From positions 124,001-188,000 of the forward strand of contig NZ_AUJU01000007.1 of NCBI RefSeq assembly GCF_000424385.1: a DNA stretch of 64,000 nt, written 5' to 3'. The translations under genes and the position numbers were made by a program. Under the pieces are notes generated by a model that saw nothing but the letters and a program-made list of their open reading frames with translations, had not been told where the DNA came from and made no database searches. The DNA is from Butyrivibrio sp. LC3010. GTDB lineage: Bacteria; Bacillota; Clostridia; Lachnospirales; Lachnospiraceae. Positions 54,430 through 63,292 of this stretch are shown in pieces. Position 1 is the first letter of the stretch. Every line of letters begins with the position of its first letter.

Positions 54430-55635
54430 ATGGAAGAGCTTGCAATTAATGGCGGAACTCCGGTCCGCAGTGAAAAAATTTATTATGGAAGCCAGTGCAT
54501 TACAAAAGAGGATGTTGATGCTGTTGCCCAAACTCTTGTGAGTCCGTTTATTACATGTGGTCCCAAGGTTGATGAAGCGGAGGAAAAGCTTAGAAAAATA
54601 ACCGGAGCAAAGCATGCGATAGTCTTGACAAATGATACCGCTGCTCTGCATACAGCATGTGTGATCGCAGGAGTTGGACCGGGTGATGAAGTTATAACCA
54701 CTCCACTTACATTTATGGCAAGTGCAAACTGCGCTCTATATTGTGGTGCTAAGCCTGTTTTTGCAGATATTAATCCCAAGACTTATCAGATTGATCCCAA
54801 GAGTATAAGGGAGCATATAACTGAGAAGACCAAGGCAATAGTTGCGGTTGATTACACCGGGCAGGTTGTGGAGGTTGAGGAGATAAGGAAAATCTGTGAT
54901 GAGTTCAATCTGGTATTCATAGAGGACGCAGCTCACTCCATAGGATCTAAATATAATGGAATACCTGTTGGATCATTGGCAGATATAACTACTTTTTCGT
55001 TTCATCCTGTGAAGACGGTAACAGCAGGTGAAGGTGGTGCTGTCATCACCAATAATGACGAATATGCCAGAAAAGCTTATCTTTTCCGTTCTCATGGTAT
55101 GGAACATGATCATTCCAAATTCCTGACTCCTGCTGACGAGGATAACGGGGGAGTCTGGTACTATGAGCAGCAGCTTTTAGGAATGAATCTGAGGATGACC
55201 GATATACAGGCTGCTCTTCTGTCAAGCCAGCTTGATAAACTTGATCGTTTTGTTAAGAGAAGAAAAGAAATTGTTGAGATGTATAATGCAGCTTTTGCTG
55301 ACGTGCCGGAAATTTTACTTGAGGAGGATATTCCTCAGTCGGATTCCAGCAGACATCTGTATGTCATAAGACTTGATCTTGAGAAACTAAGCTGCACAAG
55401 GCGTGAATTTTTTGAAGCAATGAGCGCTGAGAATGTTCAGTGCCAGGTACACTATATTCCGGTTTACTGGATGCCATTATACCAGGAGATGGGATATAAG
55501 AAGGGACTTTGTCCTGTTGCAGAGGATGTATATAAGGGAATCATGAGTATACCGCTTTATCCTATGATGACGGATGAAGATGTAGATGATGTTATCAGAG
55601 CTGTTAAAAAACTTGTAGACTATTACAGGAAGTAA
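54430..55635 (+). CDS. DegT/DnrJ/EryC1 aminotransferase, PseC-like
   Basis: A PLP-dependent sugar-4-aminotransferase of 401 residues. TNDTAALHTACVIAGVGPGDEVITTPLTF is the fold start (seen in two blocks), and FIEDAAHSIGSKY follows. Lys195 in FHPVKTVTAGEGGAV holds the PLP, and GMNLRMTDIQAAL is the dimer region. QVHYIPVYWMPLYQEMGY near residue 340-357 favours the PseC/PglE group, which aminates UDP-4-keto-6-deoxy-HexNAc. The dehydratase that would make this substrate is the next gene. Perosamine synthase acting on the Gmd product is an alternative that sequence alone does not exclude. Confidence 0.88.
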   Translation: MEELAINGGTPVRSEKIYYGSQCITKEDVDAVAQTLVSPFITCGPKVDEAEEKLRKITGAKHAIVLTNDTAALHTACVIAGVGPGDEVITTPLTFMASANCALYCGAKPVFADINPKTYQIDPKSIREHITEKTKAIVAVDYTGQVVEVEEIRKICDEFNLVFIEDAAHSIGSKYNGIPVGSLADITTFSFHPVKTVTAGEGGAVITNNDEYARKAYLFRSHGMEHDHSKFLTPADEDNGGVWYYEQQLLGMNLRMTDIQAALLSSQLDKLDRFVKRRKEIVEMYNAAFADVPEILLEEDIPQSDSSRHLYVIRLDLEKLSCTRREFFEAMSAENVQCQVHYIPVYWMPLYQEMGYKKGLCPVAEDVYKGIMSIPLYPMMTDEDVDDVIRAVKKLVDYYRK

Positions 55636-55689
55636 TCTTTTGTCGTTAAGTGTTCGTTAAATAGGAAGTGATAATTCGATAGCAAGGAT

Positions 55690-55698
55690 TGGTATACT
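55690..55698 (+). promoter_or_regulatory. Extended -10 element touching the next start codon
   Basis: TGGTATACT ends four bases before GTG 55702. If used, the transcript would start at or just after the GTG, giving a leaderless message or a downstream start. The same nonamer occurs at 6734-6742. Confidence 0.35.
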
Positions 55699-55701
55699 AT
55701 A

Positions 55702-57570
55702 GTGCCGGACTTATACAACAAACAGAAGACAGACGTTAGATATTATTGCAGGATTATTCTGATTTTGGTAGCAGATGCGCTTAGCGTTGTTGCAGCACAT
55801 CTGCTCTCTTTGCTTGTGCGTTTTGATTTCAAATATCGCGAAATACCTCAGATTTATACAGATAATATTTTGTATATGCTGCCGATAGCTACGTTGACAA
55901 CCCTTGCTGTATATTATGTTTTCAGGCTGTATCACAGCATTTGGAGATTTGCCTCACTTACTGAAGTATACAGGATTATTGGGGCATATTTTGTTATTGC
56001 GATCCTTCTTTTTACGGAGAACAGAATTGAAAGGATAAATCTTCCCAGAAGCTGCATGTTTATGGGAATAATACTTAATCTGATATTCTGTATGGGAATC
56101 AGATTTTCCTACAGAATATTCAGGGGCAGTGTATTTAGGATTAATCCTAAGGACAGAGAACTCATAGAACGTGCCAATGTTATGATAATTGGTGCCGGCG
56201 CAGCAGGACGTGAACTTATTACAGATTTAAAGCTCGACAAAAGATATAAAGTAAGGGTGATAATTGATGATAATAAGACTACCTGGGGCAGATATCTGGG
56301 AGGAATTAAGATAGGTGGCGGACGAAACAGCATAACTGAGCTTTGCGAAAAGTATGACATTGACAGGATTATATTCGCAATCCCTTCCGCCAGCGATAAA
56401 GACAGACGAGAAATCCTTAATATATGTAAGGAAACTGGATGTAAATTACAGACTGTTCCGGGATTGACCCAGATAGTATCTGAAGAAGTAAGTGTATCGA
56501 GACTTCGTGATGTAAATCTTGAGGACCTCTTGGAGAGAGATGAGGTAAGAGTTAATAATAGTGAGATCTTAGAAGCAATCAGTGACAAAGTAGTTATGGT
56601 CACAGGTGGTGGTGGCTCTATCGGGTCAGAACTGTGCAGACAGATAGCGGCTGCAAATCCCAAGTTGCTAATTATTTTTGATATATATGAGAATAATGCA
56701 TATGATATCGAGCAGGAGCTTAAGCGAAAATATCCGGATCTTAAGGTTGAAGCACTTATCGGATCTGTTCGAAACACGGACAGAATCAATAATGTACTTA
56801 AGCAGTACAGACCTGATATTATTTTTCATGCTGCTGCACACAAGCATGTTCCGCTTATGGAAAAGAGTCCGAACGAAGCAGTTAAGAACAATATTTTTGG
56901 AACCTATAAGACAGCTCTTGCGGCAGCTAAATATGGAGTCAAGAGATTTCTGCTTATTTCTACGGATAAAGCTGTTAACCCTACATCATTTATGGGGGCT
57001 TCGAAGCGAGTCTGTGAAATGATTGTCCAGATGATGAACAGAAAGAGCAGTGGTACGATTTTTGCAGCAGTGAGATTTGGCAATGTTCTTGGATCCAACG
57101 GATCCGTTATACCGCTGTTTAAGCAGCAGATTGCTGAAGGTGGGCCTGTTACAGTGACGCACAAGGACATAGTGAGATACTTCATGACGATTCCTGAAGC
57201 GGTTTCTCTGGTTTTACAGGCGTCATATTATGCGACCGGTGGTGAGATATTTATCCTTGATATGGGAAAACCGGTCAGAATAGACGATATGGCAAGGAAT
57301 CTCATTAAGCTCTCAGGTTATAAGCCGGATGAAGATATAGAGATAGTGTACACAGGACTTCGCCCGGGAGAGAAGCTGTACGAGGAGCTTCTTATGGATG
57401 ATGAGGGCAAAGAGAAGACTGCAAATAACATGATATATATTGGACATCCGATAGATATGAATGATTCAGAATTTGAAGAGAAGTTAAGAATGCTTGATGA
57501 GGCTTCTAAAAAGGATAGCGCAGAAGTGAAAAGTATGGTTGCTGATATAGTCGGGACATATCATCCTTGA
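55702..57570 (+). CDS. Membrane-bound nucleoside-diphosphate-sugar 4,6-dehydratase (CapD/PglF/FlaA1 family)
   Basis: 622 residues. Four membrane helices (about 10-120) are followed by a Rossmann-like domain (VMIIGAGAAGRELI). A large SDR domain then holds VMVTGGGGSIGSELC (about 298-312), LLISTDKAVNPTSFMGASKR (active-site region about 420-437), VRFGNVLGSNGSVIPLF and YTGLRPGEKLYEELL. The T-D-K and M-G-x-x-K pattern instead of S-Y-K is that of the UDP-GlcNAc C6-dehydratases of the PglF/CapD type. It would supply the PseC-like aminotransferase encoded directly upstream. The start is GTG with AAGGA 13 bases upstream, a weak arrangement. Confidence 0.92.
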   Translation: MPDLYNKQKTDVRYYCRIILILVADALSVVAAHLLSLLVRFDFKYREIPQIYTDNILYMLPIATLTTLAVYYVFRLYHSIWRFASLTEVYRIIGAYFVIAILLFTENRIERINLPRSCMFMGIILNLIFCMGIRFSYRIFRGSVFRINPKDRELIERANVMIIGAGAAGRELITDLKLDKRYKVRVIIDDNKTTWGRYLGGIKIGGGRNSITELCEKYDIDRIIFAIPSASDKDRREILNICKETGCKLQTVPGLTQIVSEEVSVSRLRDVNLEDLLERDEVRVNNSEILEAISDKVVMVTGGGGSIGSELCRQIAAANPKLLIIFDIYENNAYDIEQELKRKYPDLKVEALIGSVRNTDRINNVLKQYRPDIIFHAAAHKHVPLMEKSPNEAVKNNIFGTYKTALAAAKYGVKRFLLISTDKAVNPTSFMGASKRVCEMIVQMMNRKSSGTIFAAVRFGNVLGSNGSVIPLFKQQIAEGGPVTVTHKDIVRYFMTIPEAVSLVLQASYYATGGEIFILDMGKPVRIDDMARNLIKLSGYKPDEDIEIVYTGLRPGEKLYEELLMDDEGKEKTANNMIYIGHPIDMNDSEFEEKLRMLDEASKKDSAEVKSMVADIVGTYHP

Positions 57571-57637
57571 AAAATCTCTGAATTTCTGTTTATATAAAAA
57601 ATTAGTGACTAGTTAAGAAGTGAAAGGAGTTACTTTG

Positions 57638-59119
57638 ATGGATTACAAAGACAATATGGAGATAGATCTCATAGATCTTGCACTGTATCTTCTTCGCAGA
57701 TGGAAGGTAATGGTAGTATGTGCAATAGTGGGAGCTGTTCTTTTAGGTGCCTTCGGATATTTGAAGAGTGGAGTTGTTGTTGATAAGGAAACAGGTGAGC
57801 CTGTTACTGTTGCAAATTCAAGCAATTCCAATGCGGCAGAACTACGGGGTAAACTAACGGAGCCCAGCGCAAAGTATTGTGAAGTAGCTGCTGAACAGTA
57901 CGAAGATAATATGCAGAACTATATGCGTGCAATTGAGCATAATGAAAAATCTCCTGTTCTTACCATGAATGCCTACGATGTCTTCAGAGTAACAAAACAG
58001 TATGTAATGGATGATTTTGTAAATGGCAGTAACACATCTGTAAGCATCAGAGGTGCTGCTGATGGTATATCCTCACCTCTGGATTCGGATTTATCCGGTA
58101 ATACAATAGAAATAAGTAATGCAGAAAGCAGACTTAATAATATTGTTGTTGCATACAGTAATGAACTTATGACTGCTGATACCGTTGCTGAGATTAAAAA
58201 AGCAATCGGTGCAGATGAAGAACTTGATGCTACATCCATAAGAGAGATGGTTAGAATAGTGCTGGATGCTGATTCTATTTTGACAATTAGTACCTTTGGA
58301 AATACCAAGGAAGATGCTAAGGCTGTTATGGATGTTCTTGATAGTCATTTTGATGCTGCTACAGAAACTGTAAGTGGTGTATACAACTATGATATCACTC
58401 CTGTTGGAACATATTATTTTGAAGGCTATGACGGTTATATTCTTGGACTTCAGACCAACAGTGAGAATACTATTAATACATTGAGAAATTATATAACAGG
58501 TCTTTCAAATGCAATGTCTGTTGAGGAAAAAGCCTATTTTAATGCTATTGTGGCCGATTATTTAAATGAAAACGAAGAGGCTGATGCTACTGATGATTCT
58601 TCTGTAGAAACGATGGTTGTGAGAACTGTAAGCAAGAAATACATTGCTGCAGGCCTTGTAGGTGGAATTTTTATAGTAGCGTTCCTCTATGCCTTGTTTT
58701 ATGTCCTTTCAGGTAAGGTTCACACCGCTGATGATATAAGAAGAGCTTTTGGCATTTCTGTTATCGGAGAGGTTAAGAGTAATGCAGGCGAGTTTGGACT
58801 CGTATCCCAGGGGGCTGCCATTGGGGCTTCAAAACTTTCAAGTAATAGTGTATATATTATGGGTGCATCTGATGATGATATTTCTGTTAAGATCAGAAAT
58901 GCCATTTGTAAAGAGATGAATCAGGATGCTCATTTGTCAAGCGTAAAGGCTGGAAGCTCAGCAGTTAATGATGCTGTTTCCATGAAGGATCTCTCAGATT
59001 CTGATGCTGTTGTTCTTGTTGAAAAAATAGACAAATCACGTTTTGAGGATGTTGCAAGAGAAGTTGAGCTATGTAAGAAGTTTGGCGTGAATATTCTCGG
59101 CGCAGTGGTTGTAAGATAA
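57638..59119 (+). CDS. Wzz/YveK-type polysaccharide chain-length determinant
   Basis: 493 residues. An N-terminal helix (about 27-46) after IDLIDLALYLLRRWKVM and a C-terminal helix (about 338-360) frame a long extracytoplasmic helical part, the Wzz plan. The cytoplasmic tail after the second helix starts KVHTADDIRRAFGISVIGEV, as in the YveK/CpsC group, but continues about 120 residues as a degenerate domain ending VEKIDKSRFEDVAREVEL and NILGAVVV. This looks like a tyrosine-kinase (CpsD) remnant without Walker motifs. No separate kinase or phosphatase is seen nearby. ATG 57638 has AAAGGAG eight bases upstream. It fits the Wzx/Wzy genes of the locus. Confidence 0.87.
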   Translation: MDYKDNMEIDLIDLALYLLRRWKVMVVCAIVGAVLLGAFGYLKSGVVVDKETGEPVTVANSSNSNAAELRGKLTEPSAKYCEVAAEQYEDNMQNYMRAIEHNEKSPVLTMNAYDVFRVTKQYVMDDFVNGSNTSVSIRGAADGISSPLDSDLSGNTIEISNAESRLNNIVVAYSNELMTADTVAEIKKAIGADEELDATSIREMVRIVLDADSILTISTFGNTKEDAKAVMDVLDSHFDAATETVSGVYNYDITPVGTYYFEGYDGYILGLQTNSENTINTLRNYITGLSNAMSVEEKAYFNAIVADYLNENEEADATDDSSVETMVVRTVSKKYIAAGLVGGIFIVAFLYALFYVLSGKVHTADDIRRAFGISVIGEVKSNAGEFGLVSQGAAIGASKLSSNSVYIMGASDDDISVKIRNAICKEMNQDAHLSSVKAGSSAVNDAVSMKDLSDSDAVVLVEKIDKSRFEDVAREVELCKKFGVNILGAVVVR

Positions 59120-59134
59120 GAAAGGATATGTTTT

Positions 59135-61003
59135 ATGTGTGGAATAGTAGGATATGTAGGTAGAAAGCAGGCAGCTCCGATTCTTTTGGATGGTTTGTCT
59201 AAGCTCGAGTATCGCGGATATGATTCAGCAGGCCTGGCTGTTAGAGATTTAGACGGGAAGGTCAAGGTTGTAAAGGCAAAGGGCAGACTTAAGGTTCTTG
59301 CTGAAAAGACCAATGATGGAACTTCTCTTCAGGGAACTATCGGTATCGGTCATACCAGATGGGCAACTCATGGCGAACCCTCTGAAATCAATGCTCATCC
59401 TCATGTTTCAGCTAATGAGTTTGCACATGGCACAACAGTAGAAGAAGCAAATGTTGTCGGTGTTCATAACGGAATCATCGAGAATTATCAGGAACTTAGA
59501 GAAAAGCTTCTTCGTCATGGTTATGAATTCTATTCACAGACTGATACTGAGGTGGCAGTTAAGCTTGTTGACTACTATTACAAGAAGTATAATATCGGCC
59601 CCATAGATGCTATTGCTAAAACAATGGTACGTGTGCGCGGATCCTATGCACTTGCGCTTATGTTCAAGGATTATCCGGATCAGATATGGGTTGCCCGCAA
59701 AGACTCCCCTATGGTTATCGGTGTTGAGGATGGTGCTACCTATGTCGCATCTGATGTGCCTGCAATCCTTAAGTACACAAGAAATGTTTACTACATTGGC
59801 AATCAGGAAATGGCATGTCTTACAGAGGGCGATGCAAAGTTCTACAACCTTGATGGTGATGAAATCCAGAAGGATAAAGTAGAGATCAAATGGGATGCTG
59901 AGGCGGCTGAAAAAGGCGGATTTGAGCATTTCATGATGAAGGAAATCCATGAGCAGCCAAAGGCTGTTGAAGATACAATTAACTCTGTGGTTAAAGGCAA
60001 TAAAATAGACCTTTCAGAGTGCGGAATAAGTGATGAAAAGATTAAAAACATAAGACAGATTTACATTGTTGCCTGCGGTTCTGCATGGCATGTGGGTATG
60101 GCTGCCCAGTATGTGTTTGAGGAGCTTTCCCATATTCCTGTCAGAGTTGAACTTGCTTCAGAATTCAGATATAGAAAACCGCTTCTTGATAAAGATGATC
60201 TCGTAATGATCATTTCACAGTCAGGTGAGACAGCTGATTCTCTTGCTGCGCTCCGTGAGGCTAAGAATCAGGGTGTGGCTACTCTTGGAGTAGTAAATGT
60301 TGTGGGTTCATCAATCGCCAGAGAGGCTGATCACGTACTGTATACCCTCGCAGGACCAGAGATCGCAGTTGCTACTACAAAGGCATACAGCACTCAGCTT
60401 GTAGCATGCTATGCTCTTGCTGTTCATTTTGGATACGTGAGAGAACTTATCGATGATGAAAAATGTGCAGAGTATATCTCTGAGATGAAGACTATACCTG
60501 AAAAGATACAGAAGATTCTTGATGATAAGGAAAGACTTCAGTGGTTTGCAGCAAAATATGCAAATGCAAAGGATGTATTCTTTGTAGGACGTGGAATTGA
60601 TTATGCAGCTTCTCTTGAGGGAAGCCTTAAGATGAAAGAAATTTCATATATTCATTCAGAGGCTTATGCAGCAGGTGAGCTTAAGCATGGTACCATAAGC
60701 CTTATCGAGGATGGAATCCTGGTTATAGGTGTGCTTACTCAGAATGACCTTTATGAAAAGACAATCAGCAATATGGTTGAATGTAAGGCCAGAGGTGCTT
60801 ATCTGATGGGACTTACGACCTATGGCCACTATGAGATAGAGGATACGGTTGATTTTGCAGCATATGTCCCAAAGATTGATGAGCACTTTGCAGCATCTCT
60901 TGCGGTTATACCTCTTCAGCTTTTGGGTTATTACATAAGCGTTGCAAAGGGACTTGATGTAGATAAGCCAAGAAACCTTGCCAAGAGCGTAACTGTAGAA
61001 TAA
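59135..61003 (+). CDS. glmS: Glutamine--fructose-6-phosphate aminotransferase (isomerizing)
   Basis: Makes glucosamine-6-phosphate from fructose-6-phosphate and glutamine, the entry to UDP-GlcNAc. The N-terminal class II amidotransferase domain begins with Cys2 (MCGIVGYVG) and shows LEYRGYDSAGLA, HTRWATHG and VVGVHNGIIENYQ. Two SIS domains follow with ACGSAWHVGM, ISQSGETADSLAAL, TTKAYSTQLVA and the C-terminal KPRNLAKSVTVE. The length of 622 is somewhat longer than 600-609 in relatives. It lies 15 bases after the Wzz-like gene, so it appears to be part of the operon. No glmS ribozyme is present in such a short gap. Confidence 0.97.
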   Translation: MCGIVGYVGRKQAAPILLDGLSKLEYRGYDSAGLAVRDLDGKVKVVKAKGRLKVLAEKTNDGTSLQGTIGIGHTRWATHGEPSEINAHPHVSANEFAHGTTVEEANVVGVHNGIIENYQELREKLLRHGYEFYSQTDTEVAVKLVDYYYKKYNIGPIDAIAKTMVRVRGSYALALMFKDYPDQIWVARKDSPMVIGVEDGATYVASDVPAILKYTRNVYYIGNQEMACLTEGDAKFYNLDGDEIQKDKVEIKWDAEAAEKGGFEHFMMKEIHEQPKAVEDTINSVVKGNKIDLSECGISDEKIKNIRQIYIVACGSAWHVGMAAQYVFEELSHIPVRVELASEFRYRKPLLDKDDLVMIISQSGETADSLAALREAKNQGVATLGVVNVVGSSIAREADHVLYTLAGPEIAVATTKAYSTQLVACYALAVHFGYVRELIDDEKCAEYISEMKTIPEKIQKILDDKERLQWFAAKYANAKDVFFVGRGIDYAASLEGSLKMKEISYIHSEAYAAGELKHGTISLIEDGILVIGVLTQNDLYEKTISNMVECKARGAYLMGLTTYGHYEIEDTVDFAAYVPKIDEHFAASLAVIPLQLLGYYISVAKGLDVDKPRNLAKSVTVE

Positions 61004-61175
61004 AATAAAAAACTTGCAAAATGAGTAACTGAGGAGTAAAGTATATTACTCATAAGGTGAAAAGCTCTGCAGGATAAAAATTATATGATGATTAACCATT
61101 ATGATTGGATATACAGATTGTGCAGAACACTAGCCTATTGTGATACAAAGAAATAAAAGGAAAGATAGTATTTAG

Positions 61176-62492
61176 ATGAATATTGTATTATTATCCGGAG
61201 GATCAGGTCAGCGTCTTTGGCCTCTCTCCAACGATATAAGATCAAAGCAGTTTATTAAAATATTTAAGGATCAGAACGGTGATTATGAATCCATGGTTCA
61301 GCGTGTCTATCGTCAGCTTAAGGAAGTTGACAAGGATGCTAAGATCACGATAGCAACCAGTAAGACACAGATTTCAGCCATTCATAATCAGCTCGGAACA
61401 GACGTGGGAATATCAATCGAACCTTGCAGAAGAGATACATTTCCTGCAATAGCACTCGCCAGTGCCTATCTTCATGATAAGCAGGGAGTAGCACTTGATG
61501 AACCTGTGGTTGTATGCCCCGTGGATCCGTATGTTGACAGAGAGTATTTCCTAGCACTTGAAAAACTCTCTGACCTTGCAGCTAAAGGAGATGCGAATCT
61601 TACATTATTGGGAATGGATCCCACTTATCCTTCAGAGAAATATGGATATATTATTCCTGAGGATAAATCTGATGTATCAAAAGTAGTATCTTTCAAAGAA
61701 AAACCGGATGTAGCTACCGCAAAGGAATACATTTCAAAGGGCGCTCTTTGGAACGGCGGTATTTTTGCATATAAGCTTTCTTATCTTCTTGATAAGGCTC
61801 ATGAGATCATTGATTTCAAGGATTATGATGATCTTTTTGGAAAGTATGCAACCCTTGAAAAGATTTCCTTTGACTATGCAGTAGTTGAAAAGGAATCAAA
61901 TATCAGTGTTATGCGATTTGCAGGTCTCTGGAAAGATCTTGGAACCTGGAATACACTTACCGAAGCCATGGAAGAAAATGTAATCGGTGAGGCACTTTTA
62001 AATGATAAGTGTGATGGAGTTCATGTAATAAATGATCTCAATATTCCTGTTATTGTTATGGGACTAAAGGATGCAGTAGTTGCAGCTTCTCCGGAGGGTA
62101 TCCTTGTGTCTGATAAGGAACAGAGCTCATACATAAAGCCCTTCGTAGAAAAAATCGAGCAGCCGATAATGTTTGCTGAGAAATCCTGGGGAAGTTACAG
62201 AGTGCTGGATGCTGAAAAGGATTCTCTTACAATCAAGGTCACATTAAATCCTGGGCATGAGATGAACTATCATAGCCATGAGAGAAGAGATGAGGTCTGG
62301 AGTATTGTTCGAGGCGTAGGAAAAGTCATCATTGATGGACAGGAGCAGATAGTACGTCCAGGTGATGTGGTAAACATGAAAGCCGGAAGCAAGCACACCA
62401 TTATCAATGAAAGTGACGAGGAACTTCAGGTAATAGAAGTTCAGCTTGGAACCGACATTTCTGTTGAAGATAAGATAAAATACACTTTGTAA
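61176..62492 (+). CDS. manC: Mannose-1-phosphate guanylyltransferase / mannose-6-phosphate isomerase (type II)
   Basis: Makes GDP-mannose. The N-terminal nucleotidyltransferase has LLSGGSGQRLWPLSN, SKQFIKIF, EPCRRDTFPAIALA, PVDPYV, SEKYGYIIP, VVSFKEKP, LWNGGIFAY and FAGLWKDLGTW. The C-terminal cupin, EKSWGSYRVLD to MNYHSHERRDEVWSIVRG, is the type II isomerase. The 438 residues are slightly shorter than the 460-480 of many relatives. AAAGGAAAG precedes the ATG. Its product feeds Gmd at 51872. Last gene of the locus; a terminator follows 75 bases later. Confidence 0.95.
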   Translation: MNIVLLSGGSGQRLWPLSNDIRSKQFIKIFKDQNGDYESMVQRVYRQLKEVDKDAKITIATSKTQISAIHNQLGTDVGISIEPCRRDTFPAIALASAYLHDKQGVALDEPVVVCPVDPYVDREYFLALEKLSDLAAKGDANLTLLGMDPTYPSEKYGYIIPEDKSDVSKVVSFKEKPDVATAKEYISKGALWNGGIFAYKLSYLLDKAHEIIDFKDYDDLFGKYATLEKISFDYAVVEKESNISVMRFAGLWKDLGTWNTLTEAMEENVIGEALLNDKCDGVHVINDLNIPVIVMGLKDAVVAASPEGILVSDKEQSSYIKPFVEKIEQPIMFAEKSWGSYRVLDAEKDSLTIKVTLNPGHEMNYHSHERRDEVWSIVRGVGKVIIDGQEQIVRPGDVVNMKAGSKHTIINESDEELQVIEVQLGTDISVEDKIKYTL

Positions 62493-62567
62493 TTTCGGAA
62501 TCTGATTCGATACGATTTCTGAATTTTCGAGGGAATTCTGGAATCCGATTACATAATGATTACATAC

Positions 62568-62599
62568 AAAAAGAGCTTCGCGTTTGCGAAGCTCTTTTT
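62568..62599. terminator. Bidirectional terminator between manC and tRNA-Ser
   Basis: A 14-bp perfect stem AAAAAGAGCTTCGC/GCGAAGCTCTTTTT with loop GTTT. It stops the polysaccharide operon on the plus strand and the tRNA transcript on the minus strand, whose 3' end is four bases away. Confidence 0.93.
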
Positions 62600-62602
62600 G
62601 CG

Positions 62603-62689
62603 CGCAGAGCGTGGGATTCGAACCCACGCGCCGGAAACCGGCCTAAAGCATTTCGAGTGCTCCCTCTTGGACCTCTTGAGTAGCTCTGC
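62603..62689 (-). tRNA. tRNA-Ser (anticodon CGA)
   Basis: On the minus strand a full cloverleaf can be drawn: acceptor GCAGAGC/GCTCTGC (62683-62689 with 62604-62610), D stem CTC/GAG, anticodon stem GAGCA/TGCTT with loop CTCGAAA (anticodon CGA, reading UCG), long variable arm GCCGG-TTT-CCGGC, and T arm GTGGG-TTCGAAT-CCCAC. The long variable arm and discriminator G are serine features. CCA is not encoded. Confidence 0.95.
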
Positions 62690-62721
62690 ATAATTGTGCG
62701 CTGATTTTTACATGCTTTATT

Positions 62722-62750
62722 ATTATAAAAGGGTGGATAAGTTAAGTCAA
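62722..62750 (-). promoter_or_regulatory. Promoter of tRNA-Ser
   Basis: On the minus strand TTGACT (62745-62750), a 17-base spacer and TATAAT (62722-62727), 33 bases before the tRNA 5' end. It is the only near-consensus -35/-10 pair I found in the window. Confidence 0.85.
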
Positions 62751-62894
62751 TCAATATATTGTGATAGCACTGACATAAAAACGTATTGTTTTTCATATTT
62801 TATGATGCTCATATACGAACTATGATATGCGTGAATACATTCGAAAATAAGCCAATAAATTTACAAAATAATAATAATTACACTATATGGCCTA

Positions 62895-62903
62895 TGGTAT
62901 AAT
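62895..62903 (+). promoter_or_regulatory. Extended -10 promoter of the rubredoxin gene
   Basis: TGGTATAAT, about 48 bases before ATG 62951. AAAGGAG lies eight bases before that ATG. Confidence 0.6.
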
Positions 62904-62950
62904 ATGATTGTTGATATTACTTGTACATCTAACAGGAAAGGAGCTTTTCT

Positions 62951-63106
62951 ATGAAGTATGTATGTGGCACATGTGGCTATGTTTATGATGAGGCAGCAGG
63001 CGATCCGGATAACGGAATAGCACCCGGAACAAAGTGGGATGACCTCCCGGCAGATTTTGTTTGCCCGCTTTGCGGAGTAGGCAAGGACGAGTTTAAGCCC
63101 GAGTAA
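62951..63106 (+). CDS. Rubredoxin
   Basis: 51 residues, the full length of a classic rubredoxin: one-electron carrier with a single iron held by Cys5, Cys8, Cys38 and Cys41 ([12 protein letters not shown] and [13 protein letters not shown]). The core [18 protein letters not shown] is the family signature. Cytoplasmic, in anaerobes commonly an electron donor to oxygen- and peroxide-reducing enzymes. Own promoter and terminator. It is distinct from the rubredoxin domain of the protein at 39286. Confidence 0.97.
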   Translation: MKYVCGTCGYVYDEAAGDPDNGIAPGTKWDDLPADFVCPLCGVGKDEFKPE

Positions 63107-63148
63107 TAATTTGAGTAACAAACAAAAGTGAATATAAAATTTTAGGTG

Positions 63149-63180
63149 AAGGTATGCGGTATGTGCTGCATACCTTTTTT
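63149..63180 (+). terminator. Terminator after rubredoxin
   Basis: Stem AAGGTATGC/GCATACCTT (63149-63157 with 63168-63176) followed by a run of T. Confidence 0.88.
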
Positions 63181-63292
63181 CTATTTGCAAAGTATTCATA
63201 GTGAGCTTTACAAATTTAATAAAGAGTTGTTGATGCCCTCGTAATTGAGTATAATTAGTTAGTTGAAGTTCAAAATATTTGGGGATTTTTAG

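Noticed and set aside
59105-59134. glmS ribozyme before glmS
   Set aside because: Only 15 bases separate glmS from the preceding stop codon, far too short for the ribozyme. glmS seems to be expressed as part of the polysaccharide operon.
62603-62689. tRNA-Ser as an integration site for a mobile island
   Set aside because: No integrase, direct repeat of the tRNA 3' end or other mobility gene was found in the window. The tRNA simply lies beside the locus.
63107-63292. Signal-recognition-particle RNA upstream of dnaX
   Set aside because: In many Firmicutes this RNA gene lies near dnaX, but the gap here contains only the rubredoxin terminator and AT-rich sequence. The conserved apical loop was not found.
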